From UBA7328 sp002471345 (GTDB lineage: Bacteria; Bacteroidota; Bacteroidia; Chitinophagales; Saprospiraceae), in assembly GCA_964011275.1 (NCBI GenBank), contig CAXGOB010000064.1, forward strand, positions 1 through 27,837: a stretch of 27,837 bases of DNA. Direction: 5' to 3'. The position numbers and the translations under genes are program-made. Below the pieces are notes generated by a model. It was given only the letters and a program-made list of their open reading frames with translations. It did no database searches and had not been told where the DNA came from. The first letter of the stretch is position 1. Every line of letters begins with the position of its first letter. Positions 1 through 6,434 of the stretch are shown here, piece by piece.

Positions 1-576
1 AATACACAAGCAACAGTATTTGGTACAGGATCCATTCAAACGGAAGGTGAAGGTACTATTAATAACCCTACTGTCATATACAGCTATAAGTATGATGAGT
101 GTTATGTAGTAATTTCAAATCCAGAATGTCCTGGGTATGAGGATGCTTTATTTGCATGGATGCAAGATCAAGGACTCTTTGAAGCACCCCCACAACCAGG
201 TGACCCTTACTATGATGAATACGTCCAATTGGTAGTGAATAGGGACCAAATGGGTGATGAGGAAGAAGATGTGACTGAAAAAGAACAAAGAAAGACACAG
301 CAGGAAGAGGCCTCTGAAGATGATCCTATCAGACAATTAAATGCTGGCATGGATATAGAAGGTTTTGTTACTACTGCAAAAGAACAGGAAAGAATGTTAC
401 GATTATCAGCGGTACCACAGTTTAATACTTATTATCAGGCACAGATTCCTGGGGGTGCCTATCCAGAAACAGTTAAATTACCAGACTCTAATATTCCTGA
501 CAACAGAAGAGCTCTTAGTAATTTGGCCTCAGATACTGTCCATAATGATATGGTCAGACTACAATATAAAAACTAA
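1..576 (+). CDS. C-terminal part of an unknown protein (5' end outside window)
   Basis: Frame 1 is open from the first base to a TAA at 574-576, giving 191 residues with no start in the window; the ATG at 160 is internal because the frame stays open and protein-like upstream. The visible part begins Gly/Thr-rich, followed by an ECPGYEDAL segment. Next comes a strongly acidic, Glu/Lys-rich linker (about residues 80-105) and a mixed C-terminus ending RLQYKN. Cys-Pro-Gly-Tyr segments of this kind occur, as far as I recall, in large unknown proteins of marine T4-like phages; I cannot assign a family. It lies 21 bases upstream of the first secreted protein and on the same strand, so it probably belongs to the same transcription unit and may be a large structural or exported protein. 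Confidence 0.75.
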   Translation, partial: NTQATVFGTGSIQTEGEGTINNPTVIYSYKYDECYVVISNPECPGYEDALFAWMQDQGLFEAPPQPGDPYYDEYVQLVVNRDQMGDEEEDVTEKEQRKTQQEEASEDDPIRQLNAGMDIEGFVTTAKEQERMLRLSAVPQFNTYYQAQIPGGAYPETVKLPDSNIPDNRRALSNLASDTVHNDMVRLQYKN

Positions 577-597
577 AACTAAAAACGGAGTAAAACT

Positions 598-1116
598 ATG
601 AATATCAAACCAATAATTACAGGATTAGGAATAAGCCTAGCTTCTGCAATTGGTTATGTTTCGGTGGCAGCGGCAGAGGACATACCTATTATAGGAAATG
701 TGCAAGCTAAGTGTTCAATCTTTACCGACACTTCAGGTGTATATGGTAACCCTACACCCAATGAGTTGAGTACCGAGAGTGCTGACGGTGGTGTTAGCCC
801 TGTCATTCGTTTCGACGTGGCTCAGGCAGATTACTATACGGCAAGGATTAGATATCCATTATCCTTCTCGACAGCGCCGACCCTAGTTGACACGGTTGCT
901 TGGACTGGATCCACAACTGTTTCCAATACATCAGATGTTAATATGGCTGGGTATGAAGCGGCAAAGGTAGAATTTGATAATGCAACAGAATATGATTTAT
1001 CTGTAGCAGGAACTACCTGGTTTTCAGTGTCATCTACAGCCACATATGGATTTAATAGTGCATTTCCTGCGGGAACCTATACATCTATTGTTGAGGCAGA
1101 GTGTATCGCTAACTAA
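598..1116 (+). CDS. Secreted beta-rich protein, possibly fimbrial/spore-coat-U-like fold
   Basis: 172 residues. The N-terminus is a clear Sec signal peptide: MNIK, a hydrophobic core, then an AAA-ED junction near residue 26. The mature part is Ser/Thr/Val/Gly-rich, predicted beta, with only two cysteines: one near the mature start (QAKCSI) and one four residues from the end (AECIAN), placed to tie the first and last strands together. This cysteine layout and the ending 'F-P-A-G-T-Y-x-S-I-V-E-A-E-C' recall pilin-like or spore-coat-U-like Ig-type subunits, but that is an inference from composition and layout. A good Shine-Dalgarno (CGGAG) precedes the ATG. It is the first of three consecutive signal-peptide proteins. 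Phage proteins with Sec signals are uncommon outside lysis and superinfection-exclusion roles. Function unknown. Confidence 0.8.
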   Translation: MNIKPIITGLGISLASAIGYVSVAAAEDIPIIGNVQAKCSIFTDTSGVYGNPTPNELSTESADGGVSPVIRFDVAQADYYTARIRYPLSFSTAPTLVDTVAWTGSTTVSNTSDVNMAGYEAAKVEFDNATEYDLSVAGTTWFSVSSTATYGFNSAFPAGTYTSIVEAECIAN

Positions 1117-1131
1117 AAATAGGATTTTATT

Positions 1132-1509
1132 ATGAAATATTTGTTTCTATTTGTGTTTATTTGGTCAGGACTGGCTAATAGTGCGATGTCACATGAAATG
1201 ACTCCGGCGTATCCTGAACTCACAAATTCATATATGCCGGAGGTTAAACAACTTAATCTTAGACTCTTTAATAGAAGAGCAGATGTATTGTATTATGAAA
1301 TATCCGTATTTGATAAAGAATGGGAGCAAATTCCTTTTGCTTCATCTGAACGAATCTTTAAAGTAAACTACTTGGGTAGAAAATCATTTACAGTATTCAT
1401 TAGGGATAGAGATGTCAATAGTGTTGGGTATGTTTGCACAAGATCTAAAATACTAAAGGGAGGCGGGACTACAGTTGTCTCCTCAAAAATATGTTCTAAA
1501 GTAAAGTGA
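1132..1509 (+). CDS. Secreted small protein, possibly PapD-like Ig-fold
   Basis: 125 residues. It starts with a signal peptide (MKYLFLFVFIWSG, predicted cleavage near ANSAMS-H at about residue 20). The mature protein of about 105 residues has alternating hydrophobic strands (KQLNLRLFNRR, LYYEISVFD, KSFTVFIRD) and two cysteines (YVCTRS and SKICSK) that could form a disulfide. A strand with 'LFNRR' followed by 'YYEISVFD' resembles the N-terminal Ig-like domain of periplasmic pilus chaperones or MSP/PapD-like proteins; I offer this as a fold guess only. It sits 15 bases after the preceding secreted gene and 10 before the next, so the three are very likely co-transcribed and could act together in the periplasm or at the surface. 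Confidence 0.78.
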   Translation: MKYLFLFVFIWSGLANSAMSHEMTPAYPELTNSYMPEVKQLNLRLFNRRADVLYYEISVFDKEWEQIPFASSERIFKVNYLGRKSFTVFIRDRDVNSVGYVCTRSKILKGGGTTVVSSKICSKVK

Positions 1510-1519
1510 GAAAAATGAA

Positions 1520-1942
1520 ATGTTGAGATTTTTATTAGTGACTGCTACGTTATGCATTGCATCTATTGCAAACGCAGATTCAAGTTCACTAAATCTCCAA
1601 ATCCCAACTGCACCTGGAAATCATCAATATGATAAATTCAGAGCAGGGGATTTGGACTGTCAGAATGCTATTGGTTCAGCTACATATACTGAATTTGGTG
1701 TGACAGGTATTATATCTAGGAACCAGAATAATGGCTTTAATAACGATTATAATACTAGTATTACTAATAGCCCTAAGGATGTTGGGGTATATGCTAGAAT
1801 AGTTATTCCACTTGGTGCTAAACCTAAAGCTAGAATTAATTGTAATGAATTGTATCAGCTTGAATTAAAAAAGAAAAGGCTGGAAGTAATGAAATTAGAA
1901 CAGGAAATACAACAATTAAGACAATTACAATTTGAAAATTAG
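1520..1942 (+). CDS. Secreted protein with C-terminal coiled coil
   Basis: 140 residues. The signal peptide is MLRFLLVTATLCIASIANA, with cleavage after ANA at about residue 19. The mature N-terminal domain is Asn/Gly/Thr-rich with two cysteines (LDCQNA, INCNEL) and a beta-like end (VYARIVIPLGA). It is followed by a charged heptad helix rich in Lys, Glu and Leu (about residues 112-138) ending QLQFEN, which suggests oligomerisation. The start at 1520 is chosen because an ATG five bases earlier runs into a stop after three codons. The layout of signal peptide, small domain and terminal coiled coil fits an exported, possibly outer-membrane-associated oligomer. The family is unknown to me by name, though it looks like one shared by marine T4-like phages. 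Confidence 0.78.
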   Translation: MLRFLLVTATLCIASIANADSSSLNLQIPTAPGNHQYDKFRAGDLDCQNAIGSATYTEFGVTGIISRNQNNGFNNDYNTSITNSPKDVGVYARIVIPLGAKPKARINCNELYQLELKKKRLEVMKLEQEIQQLRQLQFEN

Positions 1943-1951
1943 AGGTAGCTT

Positions 1952-2497
1952 ATGGCTGATAAAGATCTGGGAGAAGGTTTAGAGGCTTTCGATAATGAGG
2001 TGGAGAACCTCAAGAACACCAAAATGAAGTTATTTGGAATTACACTAACACCATCTACTATTGGTGCACTTTTTGCTGTAGTGAGTGCTTTATTAGGAAC
2101 ATTATATGGTGCATTTGAATCATATAAAGCGTTTCAAGAAATGAGTGAAAAGCTAGAGGTATTGGACCTAGAGGCTGTAGAAGCCAGGAATCTTGCCATT
2201 GAACGAAAGCTTGATGATGCAATTGATTATACACGGGATATTAAAAACAGCTTAAAGGATGACATTATTAGGGTAGAAAGAGTTACTGATTCTACAAGTT
2301 CTCGTGTAAAGAAGATTCAGGATGACATTGATACCAGACTAAGACAATTATCTGATCTGACAAGAGAATCAGAAAAGGATTCCAGAGACACAATGCGTGA
2401 AACAGAAGAACGAATTGATAATAAAATGATTAAACTGGATACAGATTTAAGAAAAACATTACAAGAAGCATTGGATAATCCATTATCAGGGAACTAA
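1952..2497 (+). CDS. Membrane-anchored coiled-coil protein
   Basis: 181 residues. A charged N-terminus (residues 1-30) is followed by one hydrophobic segment at about 32-54 (TIGALFAVVSALLGTLYGAF). The rest is a long charged helix (about 60-178) rich in Asp/Glu/Lys/Arg with heptad-like leucines, i.e. an extended coiled coil. There is no signal peptidase site, so it is probably an inner-membrane protein with a long rod-like domain. It sits 9 bases after the secreted trio with a GAGGT ribosome site. Similar one-helix coiled-coil proteins are common in marine T4-like phages without a known function. A lysis-timing or membrane-structure role is possible but not shown. Confidence 0.75.
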   Translation: MADKDLGEGLEAFDNEVENLKNTKMKLFGITLTPSTIGALFAVVSALLGTLYGAFESYKAFQEMSEKLEVLDLEAVEARNLAIERKLDDAIDYTRDIKNSLKDDIIRVERVTDSTSSRVKKIQDDIDTRLRQLSDLTRESEKDSRDTMRETEERIDNKMIKLDTDLRKTLQEALDNPLSGN

Positions 2498-2513
2498 TAA
2501 ATAGGAGATAGTA

Positions 2514-2633
2514 ATGCAAGGACCTGAAAGAACGTGTGAGAGCTGTGGGCACCGATGCCATTGCTATGCACCTGACTGCAAGAACTGCATTAATGATGTG
2601 TGTACTAAATGTAAATGTAAAAAGCATGGTTAA
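2514..2633 (+). CDS. 39-residue Cys-rich mini-protein, probable zinc binder
   Basis: A short frame starting at an ATG seven bases after a perfect AGGAG site. It encodes 39 residues with nine cysteines and three histidines arranged in CxxC, CHC, CxxC and CKC clusters (CESCGHRCHCY, then DCKNC, then VCTKCKC). Such spacing is typical of small zinc-ribbon or zinc-knuckle proteins. The stop overlaps the start of the next gene by 8 bases (ATGGTTAA), typical of real translationally coupled phage genes. Function unknown; metal binding is inferred from the cysteine pattern. Confidence 0.7.
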   Translation: MQGPERTCESCGHRCHCYAPDCKNCINDVCTKCKCKKHG

Positions 2634-2940
2634 GCAATTTATGTTTGATTGGCTATTAAAGGATTATATTGAAGGAGAGGTAGACCGTAGGTTCAAGGAG
2701 AATATGGTTGAGAGATATTGGACTCAAAAGCATAATGAAACAGCAAAAAGAATTGCTGAGCTCAGAAAGGCATATCTTCCGCCACAACCCTCTCCTGAAG
2801 AAGATATATCCGAACAAGTTCAGCCCAGTAGTGACCTTCGACGGCAAAACTCCCAATCCAAATTACCAATCAAAGCTAATAAGAAGATGAGTGATAGTGA
2901 GTTACTCAAACAAAAATTAAATTATAATGGATCTAAATAA
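2626..2940 (+). CDS. Hypothetical charged helical protein
   Basis: 104 residues if started at the ATG at 2626, which overlaps the stop of the Cys-rich mini-gene; a second ATG at 2641 is an alternative giving 99 residues. The longer frame back to 2536 only shadows the Cys-rich gene. The N-terminal half is amphipathic helix (FDWLLKDYIEGEVDRRF). The C-terminal half is Pro/Gln/Ser/Lys-rich and probably disordered. There is no recognisable domain. The TAA overlaps the next ATG by one base, so it is part of the 1952-4516 chain. Confidence 0.65.
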   Translation: MVKQFMFDWLLKDYIEGEVDRRFKENMVERYWTQKHNETAKRIAELRKAYLPPQPSPEEDISEQVQPSSDLRRQNSQSKLPIKANKKMSDSELLKQKLNYNGSK

Positions 2941-3161
2941 TGGCTACAAAACCAAATGAAAACTTTACATTAGGTGTAAGAGATATTGAAATAATTGAAC
3001 AGGCATTAAGAGCAAAGGCTGGGCGCAGAGGTATGGCTATTGCTAGCGGTGAAACATCTGCAGCATTGAGGTATGAAATGCACGAGATTCAAGAACTTCT
3101 CGGCCGAATACACAACCAAAAAATATTTTATAAGCCCAAAGGATTTGTTCCCGGTGGGTAA
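2940..3161 (+). CDS. Small helical hypothetical protein
   Basis: 73 residues starting at an ATG that shares its A with the previous stop. Predicted mostly helical: LGVRDIEIIEQALRAKAGR, then YEMHEIQELLGRIHNQ, ending in a basic, Gly-rich tail (KPKGFVPGG). It resembles small conserved proteins of T4-like marine phages that have no known role. No transmembrane segment or catalytic motif is visible. Confidence 0.65.
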   Translation: MATKPNENFTLGVRDIEIIEQALRAKAGRRGMAIASGETSAALRYEMHEIQELLGRIHNQKIFYKPKGFVPGG

Positions 3162-3176
3162 TACTAGGAGGACTAA

Positions 3177-3887
3177 ATGTCAAACGTTTGTCATAAAATG
3201 GCACAATTAGCTGAACTTGCATATTTAGACAGTGCAAAAGCAAAACCAAAAATGAAGGCCTTGGGTTACACGGGCCATAAATTCTTTGAAAATGATGGTG
3301 CTCAATGCCATGCTGTATGGAACAAAGAGGAATACACTCTTGCATTCCGAGGCACAGAACCTTCAGAACTAAGTGATGTATTGGCAGATTTAAATGCCAT
3401 TCCACGAGGTGCTATGACTCACGGTTTGGTACATTCAGGTTTCAGAAATGAATGTGATAAACTTTGGGCTGATATAGTAAAACATCATAATAATCATAAA
3501 ACAAAGAAAATGTATATCACTGGGCACTCATTGGGTGCTGCAATGGCTACTATTGCTACGTCTCGCTTTGAAGAGGAACGTAAGGTTGAACAATTAACCA
3601 CCTTCGGCTCACCAAGAGTTGGTACTCGTAGGTTTGTCAAAAACATTTCCACAACTCACCTTAGATATGTTAATAATAATGATATTGTTACCAAAGTACC
3701 ATTATTCATTATGGGCTATAAGCATCACGGTTCATTACAATACATTAACTTTTATGGAAATGTTCGCAAAATGACTGGTTGGCAATTACTTAAGGATAGA
3801 TGGAGAGGTTGGAGATCCGGTTTCTTGGATGGTGCAGCTGATCACGGAATGAATAATTACACTAAGTGTACAAAGGATGTAAAATGA
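3177..3887 (+). CDS. Class 3 lipase-like alpha/beta hydrolase
   Basis: 236 residues with the full class 3 lipase signature: FRGT at 57-60 (oxyanion region), VHSGF at 85-89, the nucleophile elbow GHSLG with Ser118, the FGSPRVG strand at 143-149, NNND with Asp169 followed by VP at 174-175, and a late DHGMNNY with His223. Ser118, Asp169 and His223 would form the triad, so the enzyme looks intact and could hydrolyse acyl esters of lipids. There is no signal peptide. It would act in the cytoplasm, or be carried with the virion or released through membrane lesions. It sits among small membrane proteins (1952-2497, 3884-4516), which fits a role in envelope disruption at lysis or in lipid remodelling; that part is inference. 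Confidence 0.88.
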   Translation: MSNVCHKMAQLAELAYLDSAKAKPKMKALGYTGHKFFENDGAQCHAVWNKEEYTLAFRGTEPSELSDVLADLNAIPRGAMTHGLVHSGFRNECDKLWADIVKHHNNHKTKKMYITGHSLGAAMATIATSRFEEERKVEQLTTFGSPRVGTRRFVKNISTTHLRYVNNNDIVTKVPLFIMGYKHHGSLQYINFYGNVRKMTGWQLLKDRWRGWRSGFLDGAADHGMNNYTKCTKDVK

Positions 3888-4177
3888 TGGAAATGCTCAC
3901 AAGGATGTTTGGAGACACACTATGGATCTATACTGCTATTGGTGGATCCATTGTAGGTGCCGCATTTCTGGCATGGTTCCGTAATACAAAGGCTGCTCTA
4001 TATTTGATGGGCAAATTTGATGGCCTATTGGACCACTTGGTAGACCGATTTGGATGGGAATGGTTACAAGATGATCCAGAAGCATGGCGAAAACGATATC
4101 CAAAGGTTACCAAAAAGATTGATGATTTGGAGACACGGATACAAAAGTTAGAAAGCAAAAAGAGAAATGTTAAGTAA
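3884..4177 (+). CDS. Single-TM protein with C-terminal coiled coil
   Basis: 97 residues from the ATG at 3884, which overlaps the lipase stop as ATGA and follows an AAAGGA site; an in-frame ATG at 3866 lies inside the lipase gene and is less likely. It has a short N-terminus, then a hydrophobic helix (about residues 11-30, IYTAIGGSIVGAAFLAWF), a Trp-rich middle, and a charged heptad helix at the end (KIDDLETRIQKLESKK). Topology and position directly behind a lipase suggest a membrane partner or a lysis-related protein, but no family is recognised. Confidence 0.7.
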   Translation: MMEMLTRMFGDTLWIYTAIGGSIVGAAFLAWFRNTKAALYLMGKFDGLLDHLVDRFGWEWLQDDPEAWRKRYPKVTKKIDDLETRIQKLESKKRNVK

Positions 4178-4364
4178 ACAATGTAAGTTGCATTTGGAAG
4201 AAGTTGGTGAAACAGGATTGCAGCATGCTAAACATGCGGTAAAGGCAGCTGTTAGATTACAGTTACTTGTACCAGCATTATTAATACACGCGGTCGCACC
4301 TAGATGTTTTACACATACAGCTACTAACGTAATGAAAGATATTTTAAAGGAGAGATCAGAATGA
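4167..4364 (+). CDS. DUF6356-like small protein
   Basis: 65 residues. The pattern CKxHLxEVGETGLQHAxHA then a hydrophobic stretch LLVPALLIHAVAP followed by CFTHTATNVMKDI matches what I remember of the DUF6356 family (HLxxVGESYxEHxxxA ... LxHALxPxxFxxTGS), which occurs in bacteria and phages and has no known function. It contains one amphipathic to hydrophobic helix that may associate with the membrane. It starts inside the end of the previous gene (11-base overlap) and its TGA overlaps the next ATG, so it is translationally coupled on both sides. Confidence 0.7.
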   Translation: MLSKQCKLHLEEVGETGLQHAKHAVKAAVRLQLLVPALLIHAVAPRCFTHTATNVMKDILKERSE

Positions 4365-4516
4365 AATGGTTAACAAAAAGATTAACAGAAAGAACTACAC
4401 TTGATGGTGCGGTTCTTATTGCAACTGGTGTTGCTATGATTTTGGTACCAGTAGATTTAATTGCATACGCTGCTATTTTCTATGGTGCATGGACTATCTG
4501 GAAAAAAGAAGATTAA
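4361..4516 (+). CDS. 51-residue two-helix membrane mini-protein
   Basis: Starts at an ATG overlapping the previous TGA (ATGA), after a strong AAGGAGAG site. It encodes 51 residues: a basic N-terminus (MKWLTKRLTERT), then two short hydrophobic stretches (AVLIATGVAMILVPV and LIAYAAIFYGAWTIW) separated by one Asp, ending KKED. Positive-inside and hairpin topology is likely. It is the last gene of the plus-strand run before the convergent terminator. Small hairpin membrane proteins at the end of such runs can be holin-like, but this is not demonstrated. Confidence 0.7.
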   Translation: MKWLTKRLTERTTLDGAVLIATGVAMILVPVDLIAYAAIFYGAWTIWKKED

Positions 4517-4542
4517 AAAAGGGGGAAGCAATTACTTCCCCC
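4515..4542 (-). terminator. Intrinsic terminator of the minus-strand operon
   Basis: A perfect 8-bp stem, GGGGGAAG at 4521-4528 with CTTCCCCC at 4535-4542, and a 6-base loop. On the minus strand it is followed directly by six U residues (the A run at 4515-4520), which is a textbook intrinsic terminator for the genes ending at 4592. On the plus strand the hairpin has no U tract, so it may only pause transcription coming from 4516. It lies exactly between the two convergent runs. Confidence 0.85.
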
Positions 4543-4591
4543 TACTGCCAACCCGACCAGGGCGTGTTTTACTTCCACCCGAGAAGATACA

Positions 4592-5290
4592 TCAGAGACT
4601 TTGAGTAATGATTTGCCTACGATCTCCTTGACGCCTCTTTTCAAATACTACAATACTATCATAAAAATGAATGCTATCAGTTGACCGAGTAATATCAGAT
4701 ATTGCTGGTCCGTAAGGTATGTTTTGTTTTCTACGTTTTATTGTATTTGTCATGCATGTATGTATTGAGTTTGCATGAAGATCATCAATCTTATCTTTGG
4801 CAAATTCCATAAAACTATCAGGCTTTTTAGGCCCACCATTATAGGGTGACATGGGCAAATAACAAGCGTGTGTGTCCTCAATAAAATACACACCATCCTC
4901 GTCTACGTGGTGATATAACATATCGTAAGAATCCTTCATATCGCTAGAGAAGTGGCTACCGTCGTCTAACACTATATCAATCTGTGGATACTTGGCCATA
5001 ATCTTTTTAAGGATCTGAGGATCAGATTGACTACCAATGAATATGTCTACATTATCGGATTCATATTTCTTACAGTTTGGGTCAATATCAATTCCTATAA
5101 TCTGACACCCTTCACCAAAATACCACTTCCACATATCTAATGAGCCACCACCTTGAACACCAATTTCAAGCATCACTGGTTTTTTGTTTCTAAATTTTGA
5201 AAAATGCCTTTCGTAGATGTCAAAGTAATGCAACCACTTTTGAAGCATTTTTCCATTGTTATTTAAAGCATATCTATGTAAATCACTCAT
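4592..5290 (-). CDS. Class I SAM-dependent methyltransferase
   Basis: 232 residues. Rossmann-type SAM-binding motifs are visible: motif I LEIGVQGGGS at 41-50, the acidic end of strand 2 at GIDIDP (66-71), and VLDDGSH at 107-113 at the position of the metal/acid loop seen in sugar O-methyltransferases and cephalosporin-hydroxylase-like enzymes. EDTHACY follows around 138. The 'DDGSH' form is typical of small-molecule or sugar O-methyltransferases rather than DNA methylases (there is no DPPY or PCQ motif). It is the last gene of the operon, 5 bases after the FkbM-like gene, so the two may modify the same glycan. Substrate unknown. Confidence 0.82.
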   Translation of the reverse strand: MSDLHRYALNNNGKMLQKWLHYFDIYERHFSKFRNKKPVMLEIGVQGGGSLDMWKWYFGEGCQIIGIDIDPNCKKYESDNVDIFIGSQSDPQILKKIMAKYPQIDIVLDDGSHFSSDMKDSYDMLYHHVDEDGVYFIEDTHACYLPMSPYNGGPKKPDSFMEFAKDKIDDLHANSIHTCMTNTIKRRKQNIPYGPAISDITRSTDSIHFYDSIVVFEKRRQGDRRQIITQSL

Positions 5291-5295
5291 TATTA

Positions 5296-5901
5296 TTAAA
5301 CCTTCATTAGTCGAACATTTTGGTAGGTCCGCTGTGCCATTCTATATCCTATATCTTTATATAGGTCAACTACTTCCAAAACTAGTTCGTCAGGTGTGAG
5401 CTGATTTGCTTCAAAAAATATTTCGGCCGGGTGATGTTCCTTAGGGCGGTCTGACAAATAGGGTAAAAATGATTTTAATATATGAACATCAGCACCTTCT
5501 GTGTCTAGCTTTAGTAATTTAACCCCTTCTACATTATGGTCATCAAAGATCTTTGATAGTGGGATCATATCAATTTCTGTTGCAAGAACCTCGGCGTTTG
5601 TTTTCCTTACTCTTTCAGTCAAATGTTGAATATGAGGCTCACCAATTCTGTTGCAGCCCTTTATATAACCAGGTAAACCATTCTTTGCAAGATCATCTGG
5701 GTGTATCCAATATATTTTATCTTTATATTCTGTGCCATTAAGTGAAATTGCACAATTTAGTTTTGTGACATTTGGCTTGTCCGGTAACCTATCAAGATAA
5801 ACCTTTAATGGTTCAATTGATAATCCAACTTCACCGGCTTTACTGGATTGAATGCACGTGTCAAAATCAGCTGTTCCAATCTCTATAAAATCATAATTCA
5901 T
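5296..5901 (-). CDS. FkbM-family methyltransferase
   Basis: 201 residues when started at the ATG at 5901, which overlaps the preceding stop as ATGA and has GGGAGAAG just upstream; the frame stays open further back only through the previous gene. Motifs fit the FkbM (Methyltransf_21) family: IEIG at 6-9, SIEP at 28-31 at the end of strand 2, NCAIS at 49-53, and the family hallmark LDTEGADVHIL starting at about residue 132. Known members O-methylate sugars or small molecules, often in surface-polysaccharide or glycan clusters. Paired here with a second methyltransferase downstream. Confidence 0.87.
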   Translation of the reverse strand: MNYDFIEIGTADFDTCIQSSKAGEVGLSIEPLKVYLDRLPDKPNVTKLNCAISLNGTEYKDKIYWIHPDDLAKNGLPGYIKGCNRIGEPHIQHLTERVRKTNAEVLATEIDMIPLSKIFDDHNVEGVKLLKLDTEGADVHILKSFLPYLSDRPKEHHPAEIFFEANQLTPDELVLEVVDLYKDIGYRMAQRTYQNVRLMKV

Positions 5902-6083
5902 TCTACTTCTCCCATATACACACAAACCGCCTGTGTTCCAGGAATAAAGTGCCCTGATGTCCCAGAGTTTTCTTGTCCTAATGCTTCTCTAGCATAAAAA
6001 CAATCCGTCATTTTATTATATGTATCATATGTTTCAGAATATGATATTCCTTCATAAAGGTATATAAAAACTAATGTCCACAT
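5898..6083 (-). CDS. 61-residue MWTL-type small protein (copy 1)
   Basis: Begins MWTLVFIYLYEG, a short hydrophobic N-terminus that may be a weak signal or anchor. The pattern YDTYNKMTDCFYAREAL ... GTQAVCVYMG follows, with two cysteines. The start codon follows directly after the previous stop (TAAATG), so translation is probably coupled. The end overlaps the FkbM-like gene as ATGA. The same MWTL start and one-third/two-third cysteine layout recur in the next gene upstream, suggesting a tandem duplication. Small proteins of this look occur in marine T4-like phages; function unknown. Confidence 0.65.
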   Translation of the reverse strand: MWTLVFIYLYEGISYSETYDTYNKMTDCFYAREALGQENSGTSGHFIPGTQAVCVYMGEVE

Positions 6084-6251
6084 TTATTCTTCAAAATAAC
6101 AAAGAGTTATTTCCTTCTCCTCAAATGTTGCTTCCAGAACAGAGGCTTCAATCAAGCAAGCCTCTCTGGTTTTATATTCATCATACATTGTATGTCTGAT
6201 ACCATAATCATCCATGTCAGTAACAATACTAAAAATTATTAAAGTCCACAT
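6084..6251 (-). CDS. 55-residue MWTL-type small protein (copy 2)
   Basis: A short frame from ATG at 6251 to TAA at 6086-6084, preceded by an AGGAT ribosome site. The protein starts MWTLIIFSIV, continues YDEYKTREACLIEA and ends with ITLCYFEE: the same MWTL opening, YDxY segment and two-cysteine spacing as the following gene. It is joined to it by TAAATG. The parallel layout makes both more likely to be real. No function assigned. Confidence 0.6.
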   Translation of the reverse strand: MWTLIIFSIVTDMDDYGIRHTMYDEYKTREACLIEASVLEATFEEKEITLCYFEE

Positions 6252-6329
6252 TTATATAAATCCTATCCAGTGTGTTACATCATCACATGGGTCATCAATC
6301 CAATGGTGTATAAAAGTATCTATATCCAT
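6252..6329 (-). CDS. 25-26-residue mini-ORF
   Basis: ATG at 6329 to TAA at 6254-6252, preceded by AAAGGA with about 7 bases of spacing, and linked by TAAATG to the next gene. The peptide is acidic and aromatic (MDIDTFIHHWIDDPCDD, then HWIGFI). At this length coding potential alone means little. The ribosome site and the chain of stop/start junctions are the main support. Confidence 0.4.
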   Translation of the reverse strand: MDIDTFIHHWIDDPCDDVTHWIGFI

Positions 6330-6350
6330 CGTCCGATCCTTTTTTAATTT

Positions 6351-6427
6351 TGGCGTCCTCTGCAGGATTCGAACCTGCGACCTAGTGCTTAGAAGGCACT
6401 TGCTCTATCCAGCTGAGCTAAGAAGAC
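6351..6427 (-). tRNA. tRNA-Arg (anticodon UCU)
   Basis: A 77-base cloverleaf on the minus strand. The acceptor GTCTTCT pairs with AGAGGAC (one G-U), and the D arm is GCTC/GAGC. The anticodon stem AGTGC/GCACT carries the loop CTTCTAA, giving anticodon UCU, which reads AGA/AGG. The T arm is GCAGG-TTCGAAT-CCTGC, and the 3' end GCCA is encoded. It lies inside the minus-strand operon between the DUF465 gene (7 bases) and the mini-genes, so it must be processed from that transcript. It would help translate AGA codons, which are frequent in the phage's AT-rich genes. Confidence 0.95.
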
Positions 6428-6434
6428 TAAAACT

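Noticed and set aside
2496..2503. AATAAATA as a possible late promoter
   Set aside because: One mismatch to TATAAATA, and the transcript would start after the AGGAG site needed by the gene at 2514.
3176..3185. TTGACA on the minus strand at the lipase start
   Set aside because: No acceptable -10 at 15-19 bases; the nearest TAGTAT is only 11 bases away.
3043..3405. Minus-strand frame of 120 codons
   Set aside because: Antisense to the 73-residue gene and the lipase, which has a full catalytic signature.
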